A stretch of 64,000 nt of DNA from JAPPOI01 sp028818055. GTDB taxonomy: Bacteria > Pseudomonadota > Alphaproteobacteria > Rhodobacterales > Rhodobacteraceae. Both the position numbers and the translations under genes were made by a program. The stretch lies in NCBI GenBank assembly GCA_965267405.1, contig OZ253954.1:2356001-2420000 (forward strand). Direction: 5' to 3'. The notes beneath the pieces are model-generated. The model was not told where the DNA came from, searched no databases, and was given only the letters and a program-made list of their open reading frames with translations. Shown piece by piece: positions 61,468 to 64,000 of the stretch. Position 1 is the first letter of the stretch. Every line of letters begins with the position of its first letter.

Positions 61468-63963
61468 ATGGCTGCAGACGAGCCGAATCCCGAGGATCTC
61501 GAAGTCGCTGACGAACTGATCGCGGAACGACGGGCGGAAGCGCCTGGGGAAACCCCCGAAGACATGACAGCTTGGCAACGCCCGATAACGGCGTTCATTG
61601 ACGTGCTCAATTATCGCGCTGGCCAGATCATTGCGCTCATGATGGTGCCGCTGATCGCCGTCGTGGTCTACGAGGTGCTTTCAAGAAACTTGGACGCTAT
61701 CCTCATTGATGCGGGCATGGGAGGCGTCGCACGCGCCTTTGGACTTGGTCCGACGCTATGGGTTTATGACACAAGCCGCATGCTTGCAGGCGTGTTGTTC
61801 ATGGCCGCCGCAGGATATGGCTTGATGCGCGGAGTGCACATTCGCGCCGACTTCCTTTACCGACTTTGGTCCGACAAGACACAAGCCACCGTCGACGCCA
61901 TTCTTTACCTCTTCTTCTTCATGCCGTCGATGATCCTGTTCACCGTCGTCGCGTCCCAGTTCTGGTGGCTTGCCTATTCAACAGGTGAGACCATGGCGCT
62001 TGATAGCGCTTGGGGGCCAATTCTTTGGCCGGCTCGACTGGCGATGCCGGTCGGCGGCCTTTTGCTAGCATTGCAGGGCATTCCCGAGATTTTCCGCGCC
62101 TTCCACAAGATGGGTAAAGAACGCGAGCGAATCTTTGTCCGCTTCCTCCCCGTTTACGTAATTGGGCTCATCTGGCTGATGCTTGCTGTCTTTGCGCCCG
62201 ATATCGTGCCCGGTGGTGCATGGTTTACGGAAATAATGTCGGCGCGTCCGACCCTCGATAAACCAATAATCGGTTTGATCATGCTGGGCGCGATGCTGTT
62301 CGTCATCTTCATCGGCTTCCCGATTTCATTCACGCTGATCTTCCTGGCCTTCGTCTTCGGCATCTGGGGGGCGAACTTCAAGCTGACGACTCTGCTGATG
62401 ACATTGAACACGAACTCCACCATGCTGAACGACCAGCTAATGGCGGTTCCGCTCTTCGTGCTGATGGGGATCGTTATGGAATCCGCCGGTCTGATGGAGC
62501 GGCTGTTTGCGTCGATTCAGAACATCATGGCCCGCGTGCGCGGATCGCTTTACATTGCGGTTCTCATTGTCTCGACAATCTTCGCGGCGGCGACCGGTAT
62601 CGTTGGAGCCTCGGTGACGCTGCTGGGTATCATGGCCGGCGCCACGATGAGCCGGGCAGCTTACAATGTGCAGCTATCGGCAGGCGCGATCACCGCAGGT
62701 GGAACGCTCGGTATCCTGATCCCGCCATCGATCATGCTGATCGTCATGGGACCGGTGCTTGAGGTTTCCGTTCTGGACCTGTTCCGTGGCGCCTTCCTGC
62801 CGGGGGCAATTCTGGCGTCGCTTTACCTGCTCTACACACTTGGACGTTGCTGGATTAACCCAAGTCTTGGACCGATATTGGCGGAGGAAGATCAGCCAGA
62901 AACTTCTGACTACTACGGCGCTGAAGTCGCCTTGGTCTCACTCGGCATTCTAACCATTTGTCGAGTGTTTGGACTTGGTCTCGGAGGAACGTTCGGTGGC
63001 GTCATTCCATTTGGCGGTCTTGTTGCTGTTCTCGTCGCCTTGGGGCTTGGATACGCAGCATTCAAATCGCTAAATGTCTTGCGGTTGGTTTTCCCGGTGG
63101 CCGTGCTCATGCATGCCTATCTTGCCGTTACCGGGTTTGCTGCTGCAGAGAGCATCAATTCGATGATCACGCCGACGATTTGGGTGATCCTCATCGCTGT
63201 CCTCGCCGTCCTAAGCTTGCCAATCTACAAAGCTGACGCAGCCGAGCGGTTCCAGTTCTCTGATCTCTGGACAGAGTTCTTTGCCGGTCTGATGCCGCCG
63301 ACGATCCTGATTTCGTTTGCTCTGGGTTCGATCCTCCTTGGCTTCGCAACACCGGCAGAAGCCGCGGCAATGGGGGCCTTCGGCGCAATCCTCTTGTCCA
63401 TCGGCTATCGCAAGTTCACCTTCGCCGGGTTCTTCGACAGCCTGATCAAGGCATTGGAAATCACCGTGCTGATCATGTTCCTTGTCGCCGCGTCCAACTT
63501 CTTTGGCGCACAGTTCAGCAGCTTGGGAACACCAAGAATGCTGACCGAGGTTCTCTTGGGCCTCGATATGTCGCCATACCTAGTGCTCTTGATGATCATG
63601 GCGCTGATCTTCTTGTTGGGCTGGCCCCTGGAATGGGTGCCGATCGTACTGATCGTGGTACCAATCCTGTTGCCCACCGTGATTTCGCTGAAGCTACACG
63701 AGATTAACAGTGCGTTCGCAAACGGAAGCGAGGTGTTGATCTGGTTTGGCATCCTTGTCGCGGTGAACCTGCAAACGGCGTGGCTCAGTCCGCCCGTGGC
63801 ACTCTCAGCATACTTCCTGAAAGGCGTTGTTCCGAATTGGGACCTGAAGGACATCTATCTTGGTATGATGCAATTCATGTTGGTCCAACTTGTCGGATTG
63901 GCGCTTCTGTTCATATTCCCACAACTGGTGCTTTGGCTGCCACGCGTGTTAGCCGGAGGATAA
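61468..63963 (+). CDS. TRAP transporter fused small and large permease (DctQM)
   Basis: 831 residues, with GGGAG 6 bases before the ATG. After an acidic cytoplasmic lead, residues about 40-240 form a four-helix DctQ unit (LNYRAGQIIALMMVPLIAVVVYEV in parts; RGVHIRADFLYRLWSDKTQA). About 260-831 form DctM: FIGFPISFTLIFLAFVFG, GIVGASVTLLGIMAG, SAGAITAGGTLGILIPPSIM. An extra helix-rich insert at about 480-600 lengthens DctM beyond the typical 430 residues. Uses the sodium gradient to import the solute delivered by the upstream binding protein. Confidence 0.92.
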   Translation: MAADEPNPEDLEVADELIAERRAEAPGETPEDMTAWQRPITAFIDVLNYRAGQIIALMMVPLIAVVVYEVLSRNLDAILIDAGMGGVARAFGLGPTLWVYDTSRMLAGVLFMAAAGYGLMRGVHIRADFLYRLWSDKTQATVDAILYLFFFMPSMILFTVVASQFWWLAYSTGETMALDSAWGPILWPARLAMPVGGLLLALQGIPEIFRAFHKMGKERERIFVRFLPVYVIGLIWLMLAVFAPDIVPGGAWFTEIMSARPTLDKPIIGLIMLGAMLFVIFIGFPISFTLIFLAFVFGIWGANFKLTTLLMTLNTNSTMLNDQLMAVPLFVLMGIVMESAGLMERLFASIQNIMARVRGSLYIAVLIVSTIFAAATGIVGASVTLLGIMAGATMSRAAYNVQLSAGAITAGGTLGILIPPSIMLIVMGPVLEVSVLDLFRGAFLPGAILASLYLLYTLGRCWINPSLGPILAEEDQPETSDYYGAEVALVSLGILTICRVFGLGLGGTFGGVIPFGGLVAVLVALGLGYAAFKSLNVLRLVFPVAVLMHAYLAVTGFAAAESINSMITPTIWVILIAVLAVLSLPIYKADAAERFQFSDLWTEFFAGLMPPTILISFALGSILLGFATPAEAAAMGAFGAILLSIGYRKFTFAGFFDSLIKALEITVLIMFLVAASNFFGAQFSSLGTPRMLTEVLLGLDMSPYLVLLMIMALIFLLGWPLEWVPIVLIVVPILLPTVISLKLHEINSAFANGSEVLIWFGILVAVNLQTAWLSPPVALSAYFLKGVVPNWDLKDIYLGMMQFMLVQLVGLALLFIFPQLVLWLPRVLAGG

Positions 63964-63964
63964 A

Positions 63965-64000
63965 ATGGCTCGCGAGTACTTAAAGAAAGCCCCGCGCACG
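63965..64000 (+). CDS. Start of next gene, cut by the window end
   Basis: Twelve codons, MAREYLKKAPRT, beginning 1 base after the permease stop with GGAGG 5 bases before the ATG. The opening resembles HisD-like dehydrogenases that sit beside TRAP systems in roseobacters, but twelve residues do not prove it. If so, the cluster might handle a diol or sulfonate. Confidence 0.45.
   Translation, partial: MAREYLKKAPRT

Overview
The window looks like chromosomal DNA of a marine alphaproteobacterium of the Rhodobacterales (Roseobacter group). Supporting signs are moderate GC, a TMAO-type uptake and demethylase operon, TRAP and TTT transporters, four-carbon acid sugar catabolism, and many small ATGA-coupled operons. 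The taxonomic call is an inference from gene content; no rRNA is present.

Layout. 1-3.5 kb: housekeeping genes (ferric-reductase-like membrane protein, trpA, panE-type reductase, ychF). 3.6-6.2 kb: a small unknown, an XRE-TPR regulator, a leader-like RNA structure with a 54-residue peptide gene, and tRNA-Ser(GCU). 6.1-11.8 kb: a segment bounded by two diverged 114-bp direct repeats, the first overlapping the tRNA-Ser 3' end. It carries a 1318-residue surface protein with four essentially identical 303-bp repeats, and an SDR. 12-18 kb: envelope functions (three Tad-like pseudopilin or TadG-like proteins without Tad machinery, a coiled-coil secreted protein, a PepSY protein with a Gly-Asn-Ser tail, and an OmpR-type two-component pair).

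18-29.9 kb: a LysR regulator diverges from a hydrolase, luciferase-like monooxygenase and aldehyde dehydrogenase operon. This converges, across a strong terminator, on a probable tdm-tmoV-tmoW-tmoX operon for TMAO-like methylated amines. A LacI regulator with two palindromic operators lies at the head of that operon. 30-33.5 kb: a complete ltnD-otnK-otnC-otnI pathway from threonate to DHAP. 33.5-43.5 kb: a tricarboxylate module (TcuA-like dehydrogenase, GntR, AbrB-type membrane protein, small unknown, PrpF-fold isomerase, fused TctA-TctB, TctC, TctD, TctE). Two matching operators flank parts of it.

43.5-56.8 kb: the most original region. Three transcription units encode an OmpA-like protein, a TM-ABC protein with an altered Walker B motif, an HlyD-like adaptor, an acyltransferase, a STAS/beta-helix fusion, a cellulose-synthase-like glycosyltransferase, two paralogous DUF3131-like proteins and two related secreted proteins of unknown function. 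Together they suggest an envelope or exopolysaccharide synthesis and export machine whose product is not obvious, with an AT-rich core (about 47-53.5 kb). 57-64 kb: an IclR regulator diverges from a GMC oxidoreductase, a TerC protein, a TRAP transporter (DctP, fused DctQM) and the start of another gene cut by the window edge.

All functional assignments rest on motifs read by eye; no database search was run.
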